From positions 3,814,001-3,878,000 of the forward strand of contig JAOTOL010001661.1 of the NCBI GenBank assembly GCA_034440575.1: 64,000 nucleotides of DNA, in the 5' to 3' direction. The translations under genes and the position numbers were made by a program. The notes under the pieces were generated by a model. That model saw only the letters and a program-made list of their open reading frames with translations. It was not told the origin of the DNA and did no database searches. This document shows positions 32,926 through 45,824 of the stretch, piece after piece; positions within the stretch are counted from its first letter, which is position 1; each line of letters opens with the position of its first letter. The DNA is from Imbricaverruca yamaguchii (taxonomy: Eukaryota > Arthropoda > Thecostraca > Neoverrucidae).

Positions 32926-34169
32926 TTTACAAAAAAAGTTGGAATGCTTTTCGAATGCTTTTGGAATGCTTTTGGCGCAGGCAGAAGATCGAGACAGGAG
33001 ACGTTGGAGGCAGAAGCTACCCCTTGAGGAGAAGGTTGAGATGGAGAATCTAGACTGAAAATATGGAGAGACGTATACTTCGATATGCACCTTTGAGTTC
33101 ACAACATTTTATTCCTTGTTCTGGATCGCTGTGGTTGTGTTTAAATGCTCCGAAATTGGCATCGAGGATGTTTGGGGCATCACTAATGATGCAATACAGA
33201 TGCGAGACCTGGAATTTGACCTCAGGTCACCTATATCGCAACACTTTAATAGGCCATTACCTGCTCCAGTTACCGGAACCGGACCTCCCGCTCCACTGCT
33301 CCGTTGAGCGGGTCGGCGCAATCGGCTTCGCAAAAAAGAAGTGAAGTACATTAATAAAGTATGGAATCGTTTAGGTACATTGACATTGACATTGACAAAC
33401 AGTAGTTTTCAAGATGTGTAGGGAGTAGCATGCAAAGTGACATCAATCACATGACAGTCATTTGCATTTATGACAACATTTCAGTTGACCAAGTTTGGCT
33501 CCATTAACCTGTCATGAAGTTGACCTGACTTGACCTCGGTGACCTAACATGACTTTGAAACTATATAGCATAATCATATACATTAAACAAGTGGCTAGTG
33601 TTGCCAAGTACACTTCCCTTTTGCCAATTTTGGGAAAGCGCATCAGCGCCGATTTTTGTAGTCTGGCGCTATTTTTTTTTAACCTTAACCTTTTTTAACC
33701 TTTAGTTATTTTACGCCCCTAACTCGAAAAAAAATCGTCCAATTCTCGTTTTACGTGCTTTAAACAACGCGCCGGTCATTTTTAAGCAGGTACGCCAACA
33801 ATGGCATATTTCGACCGATAAAATCTGGTGTTATGTAAGAAAAATCGGCGTGGTCGGCGGATTTCGTCCCACCCCCCTCCAGGGCGCGTGTTAAGTGCAA
33901 TAATAACCAAAACATACGGCAATAAATACAAGATTCTAGGAAGATACTCAAGTACCTACCTAGATATGCACTAAGTAAAAGGCAAAGCTTGTCTGGTGTT
34001 ATAAGATTTTAAACTTTTCCGAACAAAAGGCGATGAAGCTCACCATAGGCCAATACATTTTTTCATCGAACAGACTTCAAAGAAAAGCCTAACCTATTAT
34101 CAGAGTATTTCCTTGTTGTACATGGTCATCCAAATCATCATCCTAAGTGTACAGTGGTATCACCATAGG
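32926..34169. other. Intergenic
   Basis: Contains short 'tttaggtacattgacattgacattgac' near 33370-33398, with a near copy at 57829-57846. Contains the TGACCT cluster listed separately. No gene recognised. Confidence 0.35.
33521..33545. promoter_or_regulatory. Three TGACCT half-sites (DR4 and DR3 spacing)
   Basis: TGACCT occurs at 33521, 33531 and 33540 with spacers of 4 and 3 bases. AGGTCA direct repeats of this spacing are classical nuclear-receptor sites. No gene lies nearby, so function is doubtful. Confidence 0.3.
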
Positions 34170-34660
34170 GGTAAGCTTGCAGTGCAAGGTAATTTTTGAG
34201 TTCTTGGAATTTGTTTATCTGATGCAACGCTTATATATATTGTCAACACGATGCAACCACTCATTTCCTCTGGAAGTGTAGACGTTTTTCGATCGGGAGG
34301 CAAAGTAACATAAAAAAGGCTTGGATTTGGTTAGGATAGCATTAAAAGTGATGTTCAAAGTAACACAAAATGTAGCCTAACTTAACCCAACCTTCCATGC
34401 AAGAAACAAATTTTTTTTAAACGAAAAATTCCAAACAACTTTTTGCATAAAAAGATTCAACTTAAAAAACTTAACCTAGCCTAACCTTGCCTGATCTATT
34501 TTTGAAGGATCAATTTCTTGGAATAATATCCACCAAAATTGTTTACAAATTTTTTATCGAACTTAAACAGAAGTCTCCAAATGCAACCTATTTATTTCCC
34601 TCATGAGGGTATATGTGCAAAACTTTTCTCATAGATGCCTACCTTAAACTTCAATAAAGT
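34170..34660 (-). repeat. Reverse relative of the 10.8-12.3 kb repeat
   Basis: Shares, in reverse order, 'ttcttggaattt', 'cactcatttcctctgg', 'aaagtaacataaaaaagg', 'gcctaacttaaccc' and 'cttaacctagcctaacctt' with 10780-12330. Confidence 0.5.
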
Positions 34661-37389
34661 CATTAAAGTTTGATAGCCCGGTCCTACCATCCGAATCGCC
34701 CTTACCTGCGAACCCACCAGTTATCTCTGATTCAGGATTTAAATACCTACATACCTCATCTTGCTATTCTTATTGAGGAAAAACGCCAACGTAGCCTGTT
34801 TCTTCGTCTTAGCGACCCTGAACATCAACATAAGAAACATGCTGCTCAATTGGGCTTAACTGGACACACGCACAAAACATCCTGTTCAAATTTCGCTTTC
34901 GAAATCTGGCTCACTGGGTTTGCTTGCCCGCTACGGCTAAACTAAATTCATGAAGCTGTCTGACTAAAGAATAATGAAACTGCTGATTTTGTCAATTCTT
35001 GCCATAAACAGAACTTAAACACCATGGAAACCTCGATGTGCGTCAGAATCTACTATGCTACCATATTGGGCTTCCAAACGATCGTTAAAATACACACAAA
35101 ATTGGAGATTCTTTCATCCTGCGTGCTATTCTCAAAGTTACCGTATTTTAATTTAGTTTACTTCTGTCGGTTTCGGTGTGGGGGGGGGCAAAAGACATGA
35201 TAGCCCCCTTTTTAGGTGCTTCGGGGGGACCATGGCCGGAATGACCACCCTTGGATCCGTCAGTGGGTCAGTCATTACAATCATCAGTGGTCAGCCATGG
35301 TGGAAAATCAAGGCCCGTGAAACCAGAACAAGTCGAACGGCGCTATTTCTCACAATTCTTCAGGAGCAATTGACACATGTGTCAACAAGTGTGCAGATCC
35401 TGACATGTGTTCGTTGACCGGGGAGCTCTTCAGCCATGTTGGATATGAAGGCATGTGCGGCTTTGCGAGTTATCGTATATGACGCACCATAACGATCGGA
35501 TGCCCTGGTCAGTGCATGGTGTACCACGGCAGACACATGCTCGCGGATGCCGTGGCCTCACATGTTGTTGCTCCAGCCTCTGCTTGCGACTACAGCACCT
35601 GCGTGTCACCGCGTTGCCATCGCTCTGAACTCTCTGCTCAGAGGACAGTTGCAGCCAGAGATACACGCATCTGATCGGTCTCAAAATGGTTGGTCGTGAC
35701 TTTGTCCTTGGTAGTAAGGTCGCTGAAGAACACGGAGTCTTTTCTGGTGAACTGTTGGGTCAAACTGCAAAGCGAATAATATCAAATGTGGTAGTGTGGC
35801 ACCAGCTTTTGGAGTTGTACAACCAACGAATGATTATTTTGCGGGTTATGGGCATATCAACTGCATGGGTTATGCAGCGCCAACTAGGCATCAATTAACA
35901 TAGTTTTGCATACTTGCATACTGTAACAAATTTTCTTTGTGTAATGCATGACGTAATTTGCAACACCAATCTATACTGCAAACTTTCACCATGATCCAAA
36001 TCGTCAGCTGCAGACGCTGGGAAGCCATTTCACCCTCTGTGATTAAGAACCATCAGCCTATGGCTGGGCTTTTGGAAGTATGCCAACTTTCTCCTCTCCC
36101 GCAATACGGATTTGTTCTAAATTGGAGAATCTTAGACTGTGATCAAGTCCTCGAATGAAGACAACTTTCCTGGTATTATGTACGAGAGTTACGCCACTGT
36201 GGTGGTGTTGCACCTTCTCGGGACTGATGCCAGTATGCTTCAGATTAACTGGACAACGCTGCTGTTGGTTCTATACCTGTCTCAGCTGCCGACCCCCAAA
36301 GCGGTTGCCTCCTCCCCGTGGGGATTCCTGATTGGTCAAAATTTCGGGATCGTGCGGCTTCTGGTATGAACGTAGTAATGCATCGTGCATTCCTATATGA
36401 CCTCCGTTGGTGATAGGTGGGACGTGCACACGTGGGACGTGCACGCGCGATCAATTTGACCCGGAACCACCATAATAGTTCGTTCACGGGGCCAGGCCAT
36501 TATATGCAAAACCTTGGACAAACTGACCGGTCGATCTGGTACATAATGTGCTGAAGCTCAACATACACATACAAACACAAACACCCAGCAATGCAAACAA
36601 ATACACTCACACGTACACATGTACACAGGTAGGCAGACGATAAGCGCCGATGAGAAGCAACCAACCAACGACTTTGCCGAGCGACCGCCTGGCATGAACT
36701 TTTGGATACAGGTTTCTAAAGATGTCCACCACTTCGCATCGTTCAGCTTTGCTGAAGTAACTCGCAAAAACAACTTTGATTGCAACGTCCCAGCCCCACT
36801 CCCCGGCACGCCACTGTGTATATCGGCATTTGCACATATATTTTGCATTTACATATACAGATGTGTGTACATGGTGCCAGCACCGAGGAGAGACGTAATC
36901 ACAAGTGGCATCAGGAAACCGCTGTTTGCATGGTGATGAATAACAAAGCAGTGCGTATGGTTAGACACAAGAATACTAATGTTAGAGGTATGAGCTTCCA
37001 AGGTCAGGTAGCGGGTGAATTGACGCTCGCTGAGCAGGCGCGTGGGGCAAGTGGACCGGAACGCGAGAGCCGGCACGGGTCAAATGCAGAGGCGATAGCG
37101 GTAATGTTAGAGTATGCACATGAACGTATTCATACTATGCTTCGAATATATGACGCACGCCAGAGTTACAAGCAACATACCTATTCATTTGTACGTGCAA
37201 TGCATGATGGGCTACGAATATATCGAAGAAAAAAACATGAACCTTGACATTAAGCAACTATCAACTGAACTGTTCCGGCAAGCTTGCTGTGACCACAGCG
37301 CACAGGGCCAGTGATGTCGCTCTCTCCCATGCTCTGCCGTACTGCCACAACTTGCCCTTGGTCTGGCGTCCTGCCGGCACGTCTCACTG
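34661..37389. other. No recognised feature
   Basis: Several open frames of 60-155 codons occur on both strands, but none shows a domain or biased composition. Nothing else recognised over 2.7 kb. Confidence 0.35.
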
Positions 37390-37391
37390 TG

Positions 37392-37520
37392 CCGGCCGGT
37401 GACGGTGAGGACGAGCAGTATCCGCACCATACTGCACCACACCACACCGCACGACGGCGCACCACCACCGGCCGGTGACGGTGAGGACGAGCAGTATCCG
37501 CACCATACTGCACCACATCG
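37392..37520. repeat. ~76-bp tandem duplication
   Basis: The block from 'ccggccggtgacggtgagg' through 'cagtatccgcaccatactgc' occurs twice, almost identical, suggesting a recent duplication. Confidence 0.85.
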
Positions 37521-37549
37521 CACCACCGACGGCAGCGACCGCATCTAGC

Positions 37550-38576
37550 TCACTGCTCAATTTGACATGACGTTGTTTGGCTTGGTTTCGCGCGCACGTG
37601 GCGCCGACGCCGGGCGCGGGCGCTGGTACGCTGGCGCCAGCAGCGCGGTGTCAGGCCGAGATGTGGACGTCGTCGCAGTGTCTTGTCGCCGCCTCCTCGG
37701 CCGCACATCCGGGTGCAACGGAACGTTGAACTCGCGCCGATGTTGATTGTGGTGATAACTGGCGGTGCCACGGCTGGGTGAGTTCTCCAGAGAAGCGTCG
37801 TCACCAGCCGCCGGCCGTTCACCGCCAGTGACGGGCGGCCGCACACCTCAGCAGCCGGCAGCTACCGGCTCTCCGCCAGCTGGTGTGGCTCGACCAGGAT
37901 CCGCTGTCGCGAAGTGGACCGTGCGCGCCAGGCAGTGCACACGAGTCGTAGCTGCATTACATCATGCGTGGAATTGGTCGATACGATTCGGATGTGGATG
38001 ATGGCGGTGTAAATGACGTGACGGCCCTGTCCGCCGGCGACACTGTGCTATAAACATCGTCGTCGAATCAGCTCCAAGAAGTCGTTTGCGCCATTCGGAT
38101 GAAATCGATGTGCGTCGTGGGAAGAGAATGGCGTCGATAGACGAAGTGCTGCCTCCGTGTGGGTGGGGTGGGGTGATTGTGGTGTTCGTCCAACCATAAA
38201 AACCGAACCAGCAATCGTCACGCGTTCGAAATTCCGATTCAACCGGCTCTCCCCCTCCCCCACCGGAGAACCAGAGAGAACAGAATGCTCAAAAAAGTTC
38301 AACACTGCTCAATTCTCTGGGAAGGTCGGCCGCGACAGTCGTCGCTCGATGGGGCCGGCAGCAAGTCCCCGCAAAACACCCGGTGTACATATCTACACTT
38401 CACAGTTCACTACCGCCCGCCACCGGCCGGATTACGTGGCCTGAGACGTCATTTCTGGCCCGTGAGCAGCTCGCAGCCGGTGAACTGTGAAGGTGTTCAC
38501 CACGCGCCGGCGGGCGGTGCACGAAAGATGGTATCGCGTGCACCATGCCCCACGTTCATGTCAGCGAATGCCAACT
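37550..38576. other. GC-rich block, no gene recognised
   Basis: CpG-dense between about 37590 and 38040, then mixed. Both strands are open over short stretches because of base composition. No motif supports a protein. Confidence 0.35.
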
Positions 38577-38935
38577 AATCCGAGCCCTGACCCGAGTCCT
38601 GATCCGAGCCCTGACCCGAGCTCTAGCACAGACGTCTGGCTCTCAGCTCTGACACGCCTGACGCAAGCCCTGACACGAGTACCTAACCCAAGCTCTGACA
38701 GGGACACCTGACCCGAGCCCCAACACAGACACACATGACAGCTGAACCGAGCTCGGATACAGTTACACCTAGCGGATGACCCGAGCCCTGACACAGACAC
38801 ACCTGGCGGATGACCCGAACCCTGACACATACAACTGACCCGAGCCCCAACACAGACATACCTGACAGCTGAGCCGAGCACTGATACAAACAACTGACCC
38901 GCCGATGACACAATACATCTGACCCGAGCATGGGC
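38577..38935. repeat. Minisatellite built on tgacccgagccc
   Basis: Irregular units combine 'tgacccgagccctgacac' with 'agacacacctggcgga'. Spacing varies, mostly 17 or 34-36 bases. The 5' part (38577-38625) is the simpler 'cctgacccgag' form. Confidence 0.8.
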
Positions 38936-39244
38936 GGATCTGGGAATTTTGATCAGGAGAGGCGCACTTGTTCTGGAGGGGAGACATTTCCACAGTCGTT
39001 TCTACTCTGGGGAGTGCCATCTGCTGAAAAACTTGAGCTGATGGGAGGTGTACTCGAGCGTCCTGGAGAGGCGATTTCTTTTTCCAGTCGAGGGAAGCGA
39101 CATCCCTATGTGAGAGAGGGATATTGCCCCAGTTGTCCCTTGGATCCACCACCGGACCCAAGCCTAATATCTAAACACCTGACGGCTTACCCAAGCCATG
39201 ATAAGGAAAGATGACAGTTAATTTCCCTTTTCATATGCAGTTGT

Positions 39245-39425
39245 GAATAAATCACTTCAGCAGGTCTGAGTCTTTACCCCACAGTAGCAGTCCAGCAGCC
39301 AGCTGATCTGCAGGACGTCAGCAGCTCTGAGTCATCACCCCATAGCAGCAGCCCAGAAGCCGGCTGCCCTGCAGCACTTCAGCAGCTGAGTCATGACTCC
39401 ACAGTAGCAGTCCAGCTGCCAGCTG
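39245..39425. repeat. ~68-bp repeat, about three copies
   Basis: Units of 'cagcagctctgagtcatcaccccatagcagcagcc...gccagctg' type are rich in CAGC. They pass directly into the next array. Confidence 0.75.
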
Positions 39426-39469
39426 CTGCACTCACGTCTGCTGCGGCCGCTGGCAGACTTATTGCAGAC

Positions 39470-40245
39470 CCGTTGTGCCCATATGACCTGCGAACCAGGT
39501 AGCTGGGTCGACCGCAATGTTCGCAATGTCCCTCGCCGACCGCGAGACGTGATCCACGGACTGGGCAGCTGGTTCGCAATGTCCCGCACCGACCGCGAGA
39601 CATGATCCATGGACTCGGCAGCTGGTTCGGTCGCGCTGTTCGCAATGTCCAGGAGCGACCTCGAGACGTGACCCGCGGACACGGCAGCTGAGCTGACCGC
39701 GCTATCTGAGCCGGCCGTGAGACTTGACCCGCGGACACGGCAGCTGGGTGACCGCGCTATCTGAGCCGGCCGTGAGACTTGACCCGCGGACACGGCAGGT
39801 GGGTGACCGTGCTATCTGAGCCGGCCGTGAGACTTGACCCGCGGACACGGCAGCTGAGCTGACCGTGCTATCTGAGCCGGCCGTGAGACTTGACCCGCGG
39901 ACACGGCAGCTAGGTGACCGCGCTATCTGAGCCGGCCGTGAGACTTGACCCGCGGACACGGCAGCTGGGTGACCGTGCTATCTGAGCCGGCCGTGAGACT
40001 TGACCCGCGGACACGGCAGCTAGGTGACCGTGCTATCTGACCCGGCCGTGAGACTTGACCCGCGGACACGGCAGCTGGGTGACCGCGCTATCTGAGCCGG
40101 CCGTGAGACTTGACCCGCGGACACGGCAGCTGAGCTGACCGTGCTATCTGAGCCGGCCGTGAGACTTGACCCGCGGATACGGCAGCTGGGTGACCGTGCT
40201 ATCTGAGCCGGCCGTGAGACTTGACCCGCGGACACGGCAGGTGGG
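39470..40245. repeat. 55/56-bp minisatellite
   Basis: From 39681 the unit 'acggcagctgggtgaccg...' repeats at 39681, 39737, 39792, 39847, 39903, 39958 and onward to about 40234, roughly ten nearly identical copies. The 55- and 56-bp forms differ by 'ggg' versus 'gagc'. The first 200 bases hold older, diverged relatives ('gaccgcgagacgtgatccacggac'). Confidence 0.95.
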
Positions 40246-42449
40246 CCGCATCGATGCGCCAGCTCAAGCCTACCAACCGAATCGCGGCCACAGCAGATGG
40301 AGCGAGCGGCGGCGGCGGCGTGCCGAGTGCACATGCCGCCATATTGTGCGGCCGGTGCGGTGGAGCCGGTGCCAGCTGACGGGTCGGCGGCGGCGGCGAG
40401 CTGCTCCCAGACGCGCCGGCTCGCACGTGGGAAGCGGCATCCGCTCGGCCGGCCGGCGCACACCGTATGGCGCGCCATAATTTACCGCCGTCTTCCATCC
40501 AGCCGCCCAGGCGGAAACTAACTGCAATTAGTAATTAGTCTACCAGGCTATAGTGGCTGGTTAGCCCAGGGCACAATCCCGTCTGATTCATCTGACCTGG
40601 CACAAGTGAGTCGTGCATTCCTGCTGATGCCGACTTGTGCGGTCCGTTTCACCCATTGGCTGCTTGGGACTACCGCACTGGCGATTCCGACACGTACCGA
40701 CAGTGGTAAGCTACTGCCAGTTCTGTGTTCTTAGAAAACGAGAGCACGCGAGGATTCCTGCCCGAGTTTTTGAGCATGAAGGTTTGCTGTGGAAGTTCTG
40801 TACTATAAACTTGTCACGATGCGAACATTTAGTTTTAGACTTGCTTTAGAGTACAGGTTGGGGATGGTACCTTGTGTACTTTTAGTGTTGGCAATGCAGC
40901 GAAATGGATTGTGGGTGCAACGAACTTTCGTGAAGCACAAACGTTCTTCTAAGGCAAACAATCGCAAATACAATAGCCAACTTTCGGCAAAAGCCCTTGT
41001 CTCTGAAATTCACTTACATCTACTCCAATGCACTATTTCCCATCCACAACGCAATGGTTTTTAGATAAGGGGAGGCACGATCATTTTTGGTCCATCTATT
41101 CATGTATTCATGCAACGAATAGGCGTAATATTAAGCTTCACGAAGTTTAGGCACCAAGCGCCCCTCCCACTTGGCCTTATGGCGTCTCTTCATCCATACA
41201 CTGGCTCTCCTTCTGATCATAACGCTCTTAATGGTTAACAGCTTGCGAAATACTGAAGAACTTTCCATATAAACCTATGTTTATGCTGGGATCATTTCAC
41301 CTTCCTCCTCCTCCGGTCCGGGAACGCAGAATGAATTATCAGCGTTAAATTAAGTTTGTCGAAAAGTTGTTAGGATCCCAGTTTCCACCCCATTTTTCTT
41401 CTCGGGATTCGTCGTAACCCAGGATACTTCTTACACTTATATGATCTTGGGTTATGATTAGCAAGGTCTAGTAGGAATAGAATACATACGATTTCTCTGT
41501 CTTACTTAGCGTGGTTTTCAATACTTATCACACGGCTGTGGTGTCACCCACGGCAATAATGCTTTCCCTTACCCATCAATACATTTGTTTTGTCTCCATT
41601 TCGAAGTGCTCGATCATCTATAGATTAAGGTCTTCGCCTTTGCTCCCCACTGCTTTCAGTAATTCTGACCAAAACACTGGTCGTGTAAATGTCCCAACCC
41701 ATAGTTATACTTCTGACCGGTCATCCACAAGGCGCACAAGTCCGAAGAAAAGAACTGAAACCATAGCCACATATCAGCTTCTTCAACGCAATACCCATAG
41801 GGCTTGTAGCTAAGTTCCTCGAGAATTTGTCGCCATAGTCGCCTACCACGCCCATCCACTCTGCTCCTGCGCTAGCTCAGAAACCTAATGGTTTTTCTTA
41901 CGTGCTTCAATTCTGTGTTGTCTCACTTGCAATGTAGTCAAATTACAACCCACGCTCGGATATTTCCAGTGCCAGAAATTTGTATAAAACATGAATGGGG
42001 CGAGATACCCGAGCAAACTATGCTCTCTGCGACTTTGAGGCTTGATAAATGTTTCTATATATTTATTTTCTTCAAGTTTAGATAGCCAACACATAGACAG
42101 AACCGAATTCATGGTAGATATTAGCAAAAATGATCAAAACTCGTCTGATTGCACATATTGGTGAGCATCCGCACATCCGGCTAAATGAGCCCACACGTTT
42201 CAGCGGGAAACAATGATGACACACTTCGGCCTGCACCTTGCCGCCGCCTGTCAACGGTGAGGCACCACCGGCGACCGATACAAATTCGACACTGGATTGT
42301 GTTCCGCAGCGCATGTCACGACATGCCTCAGCTCAGCTGCATCTCGTGTGTAACACGCTGCCGTGCTGACTGACCGCCAACTACGGGACAGGTACACGCC
42401 GAGCGGTCATCTGTTATACCCAGCCGTGTTGACCGACCGGACGCTACGG
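40246..42449. other. Intergenic; GC-rich at the start
   Basis: CpG-rich from 40250 to 40510, then AT-rich with nothing recognised. At 42370-42465 a ~60-bp direct duplication of 'ctacgggacaggtacac' context is present. Confidence 0.35.
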
Positions 42450-42750
42450 GACAGGTACACAACGTGCCGTGAGGTACTCTAGCAAACCGTTCAGAAATCA
42501 TTTTAATTTACAAAGTTAAAGGTCGAACTCATTTCATCGGTCTTCCCGCGCTTCTTCGTTTTCTTACAAGTCTGTCCATGTTTGGTGTGAAGAGATAGCC
42601 CGTGGGCAACCTTCGAGTAACATTTTAATCCGGCACAGGTCAGGTCAAGCCTCAATGTGAATGGTTAGCTTTAATTCTTCAAATTCATCGCGTCTCGTCG
42701 CTGTGGCTTCAATTCGCATTATGCGGTTGTCATTTAACGTGGCGGTACGT
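42450..42750 (-). repeat. ~280-bp satellite unit, single reversed copy
   Basis: Read on the minus strand it matches the first unit near 15060-15345: 'gcaaattgaagccacagcgacgag', 'ccggattaaaatgttactcgaaggttgcccacgggct', 'gacctttaactttgtaaattaa'. Confidence 0.8.
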
Positions 42751-42838
42751 TATCAGAATGTTGATATATCGAAATAATTTCGAACGCGTCAAAGGTCCGG
42801 TGTGTGTACAATGATTGAGTGCAATAGGAATAGGAGCA

Positions 42839-43150
42839 GGCGCGCACCTAGGATTTTTCCACGGGGGGGGGCTCGGACCGAAAAGGGCACCTGACCGGCT
42901 CCAAAAGGGCACTTTGCGGCCCGGGGCACACCGGAAGGTTTGTTGACCGGGGGGGGGGGCGAAAAAATTGGCCAAAAGGACAGTTTCGGGCCCAAAGGGC
43001 ACCTTTGGTACAGGGCATAGGCGGGACACATAAGGCAGGTAATTTTGGGGCTGAATTTGGGACGTTCCGGCCAAGAGGGCACTTTTCGGTCAAAAGGGCA
43101 CTTTGGTCTCATGGGGGAGGGAGCCCTGGTCCCCCCTCCGGTGCGCCTAT
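42839..43150 (-). mobile_element. ~311-bp element (family B), copy 2
   Basis: Reverse complement of 31720-32030 over its whole length, with a few indels at C/G runs. Ends are GGCGCGCACC and GGTGCGCC. It is flanked by GAATAGGAGCA (42828-42838) and GATTAGGAGGA (43151-43161), a likely 11-bp duplication with two mismatches. The right side abuts the A-tail end of the family C copy. Confidence 0.75.
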
Positions 43151-43161
43151 GATTAGGAGGA

Positions 43162-43421
43162 TCATTTTTTTTCCAGCCGTTGTGATAGCAGGCACTCAGG
43201 TCCTATATGACCAGGAGCTCCCCCCAGAAATCCGTCATATCCTACTAAGACGACGCTCCCATCGCTGGTTTCAAATTAATACTGCCACATTGATGTTCTG
43301 TACAAGCTTTCCACAATGGTTCAACGGAAGTTGTGACATTTTCAAGAAAAACCACACGTAGATGCCTAATATTGTATAGCCAGCCGGATTCCAAACCGCG
43401 AGAGAGCAATGTTGTAATCAG
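43162..43421 (-). mobile_element. Family C copy 2, 3' part
   Basis: On the minus strand this continues the order of copy 1 from 'acattgctctctcgcgg' to 'gctatcacaacggctgg' plus eight A. It was separated from its 5' part by the hAT-like insertion. The GTAATCAG octamer at its inner edge is the target duplication. Confidence 0.8.
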
Positions 43422-44446
43422 CAGGGGCGGTCGGCCCATGTTAGGCACTAAGGCAGTGCCTCACCCGAGTAGATCGGATAGCATTTTTGTATGCTATTTT
43501 CATAAGATGATGTTTTCAACCACTGGAGAATAGCAAACTTCAAAAACTGGAAACAAATATGCATTGGTGACTCATAATTATGGTGAAAATTGAAGTTCAT
43601 CTACATTTACACCCGTTACATCTTAGCTTCCAAACAGCTCTATCACCGGTTGGCAGAGGCTAGCCTCACGCAAATATCGCCATATAGTAAGTTTTCGTTT
43701 CATAACAAGCGCAGTGTAGGCCGGGGCCCTCCAATATTGCTTGGCAATCGGTGACGTTAAATGCCATCGAAATGGGACAAAATGGGGTTCATTTAGAAGC
43801 TTGAAGAATATTGTCCACGAATATGAGTCGTATTTTCCCCAACACTAGGATTTTTTGCTTGGACCCACGCTGACTGCATTCATGTCAAGCGCCGCAGGAA
43901 TCTCGTGGTATCACGGGTAGTAGCAGTATGATGAGACAGGCCAACTGAAGATCACGGCCGGGTAGGAGGGGTACGAGGAAGTAAGAGATAACTGTTGAAG
44001 CATAATTCCTCCCCACTCGCTGCAGGGGCGCAAACAAGAGTGGGGTATTGGGGGCATCTGCCCCCATGGAAAGGTGGTACCCATCCGGCAAGGAAAAGGC
44101 GCCAACATTATATTTAGGCTACCGGCGGAGGCACCTATGCTGGTTGGAATAGCACGCCCTTATCATCCATGTCCAGATACGGAACCTGCAGCTGGTTTTC
44201 AGGATTGTTTTCCATTTTTCATTCATATACGTCTGGACCAGGCGTGTTCTTGTTGTATACTTTTGAAGAGCAAGTGCCCCCTCAATGTTGGCTCTGTCCA
44301 CTAATAATTTAGACTTTTAACATGGGGTACCATGGTGCATGCACCCCATTGATGTGGGACTTCCCATTAACTTCATGTATTTTGCACTGAAATAATAAAT
44401 AATAAGAATAACAATAATAATTATTATTATACCTCTCTCTCTCTCC

Positions 44447-44526
<80 letters not shown>

Positions 44527-44850
44527 ATATATATGTATATATATACATGTAATACATATATGTGTGTATGCAATCTATTTCGGGTTATGAAGTGGAAATA
44601 TATGAAAACCTCAATGATATTTTATATAGGAAAACTTCTCGGCAATTTCGGAAGCATTTCAACACGAAGGAAAGGGTTCAAATCCACTAACTTCGGAACG
44701 ATGGTGATAGGTTTGGCACCTTGCAGCGCCAAGTTAAGTTGTTCCTACTCATCTTAACATAAAATAATAATGGTACTTATGAAACATACTGGTCGAAATC
44801 CGCCTATTTTTTTCTGCCTCACCTCCCTTGGGTGCCACGGACCGCTCCTG
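43422..44850. mobile_element. Non-autonomous hAT-like DNA transposon, 1429 bp
   Basis: It sits inside a family C copy whose two halves are otherwise continuous by comparison with copy 1. It is flanked by a perfect 8-bp duplication GTAATCAG (43414-43421 and 44851-44858). Ends are CAGGGGCGGTCGG and, on the other strand, CAGGAGCGGTCCG, an 11/13 terminal inverted repeat. Eight-base duplications and CAGNGGCGG-type ends are characteristic of the hAT superfamily. No transposase frame is present. The interior carries an (AT)n tract and a fragment like family C (44025-44105). Orientation cannot be assigned. Confidence 0.8.
44451..44522. repeat. (AT)n microsatellite, ~72 bp
   Basis: Perfect AT repeat preceded by a (CT)n patch, inside the hAT-like element. 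Confidence 0.95.
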
Positions 44851-45590
44851 GTAATCAGGGCTGGATCCGGGAATTGGCATGATGGGTACTCGTCTGGAAG
44901 GACGCTATTTCTTCGGAGCGGTGCCACTGCGAAAATACCTGGAGATTCGAAGGGCGCCTCTGGCTGAAAGATTCAAGGGTCGGGTTGCACTCGGTCCTTG
45001 CCGAAGGGATGCCTTTCTTTCATATGGGCGCCTTTGATTGAAAAATTCGAGCGGGTGCCATGGAACTTTTCAAAGGGTTGCCTTTTCCCAGCCGGAGGGA
45101 CGCCACATTTCATATGGGTTGCACATGTCCTCAGTGCCATACCCTTTATCCGACCTGGCTGTCATTTCATTAAAATGTCTCCCCGTAATACAGGAAAGCA
45201 TTGTAAAAGTTATTGGGTGTCTTTATTTACTACAATAAAACCACAGTCCAACATTTTAATTTTGCCTGCTACAAGTGGGCAACGTCTAACGTTCTTACGA
45301 CATTATTCTGTGGTGATTATGAAATCGGGACCAGCACATACGACATAAAACTGGATGTTTGAAGGCAGCGATAAGGAGTGAGACTTGTTCATTTTGGTGG
45401 AACTTTTCGTCCCCAAAATATGAGCTTTAACAATGGTGAATCTGAAAACAAGACGTTGACAATAAAGTGGCTGAAATCCAAGGATATTTTTTTCGGAGGT
45501 GGGTAAGGCCCCTCTATCCAGTCCAAACTTACCGCGTTCCTGGTTTGTCCCTCCTCCCCAATTTAGAAACCATGGTTACACCCATGGTTG
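44851..45590 (-). mobile_element. Family C copy 2, 5' part
   Basis: Minus-strand order matches copy 1 from 'ccatgggtgtaaccatgg' through 'aaccaggaacgcggtaag', 'tattttggggacgaaaag', 'cctttcccaatgctttcctg' analogues and 'ggcgtccctccggctggg' to 'agccctgattac'. Confidence 0.8.
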
Positions 45591-45824
45591 TGTTGTGTTA
45601 TAGCTGTGTATAGGCAATGTCCCGATATGTGCCATATCGGGTCTGTGAGTTATTGATGGCTGTGAGAACGGCCGCACGCGAAGCACCTGCGGAACGGCCG
45701 CTGCGGCACGGCGGTTCCCAGGTGAACTGTCCGCGGACACGCACCGGCCGCACCGGTCGCTCACGTTATGCGTGCCTGCGCGCAGCCGATTACGACAGCA
45801 CCGAGTGGCGGCGTGCCCAACTGC

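Noticed and set aside
34661..37389. Possible multi-exon gene from several 60-155-codon frames
   Set aside because: No consistent strand, no splice-site pairing and no recognisable protein motif.
39681..40245. CRISPR-like regular spacing
   Set aside because: The whole 55-56-bp unit repeats, with no variable spacers between short conserved repeats, and the genome is eukaryotic.
39335..40498. Minus-strand frames of ~150 codons with repeated GQVSRPAQIARS
   Set aside because: Translation of the 55/56-bp minisatellite.
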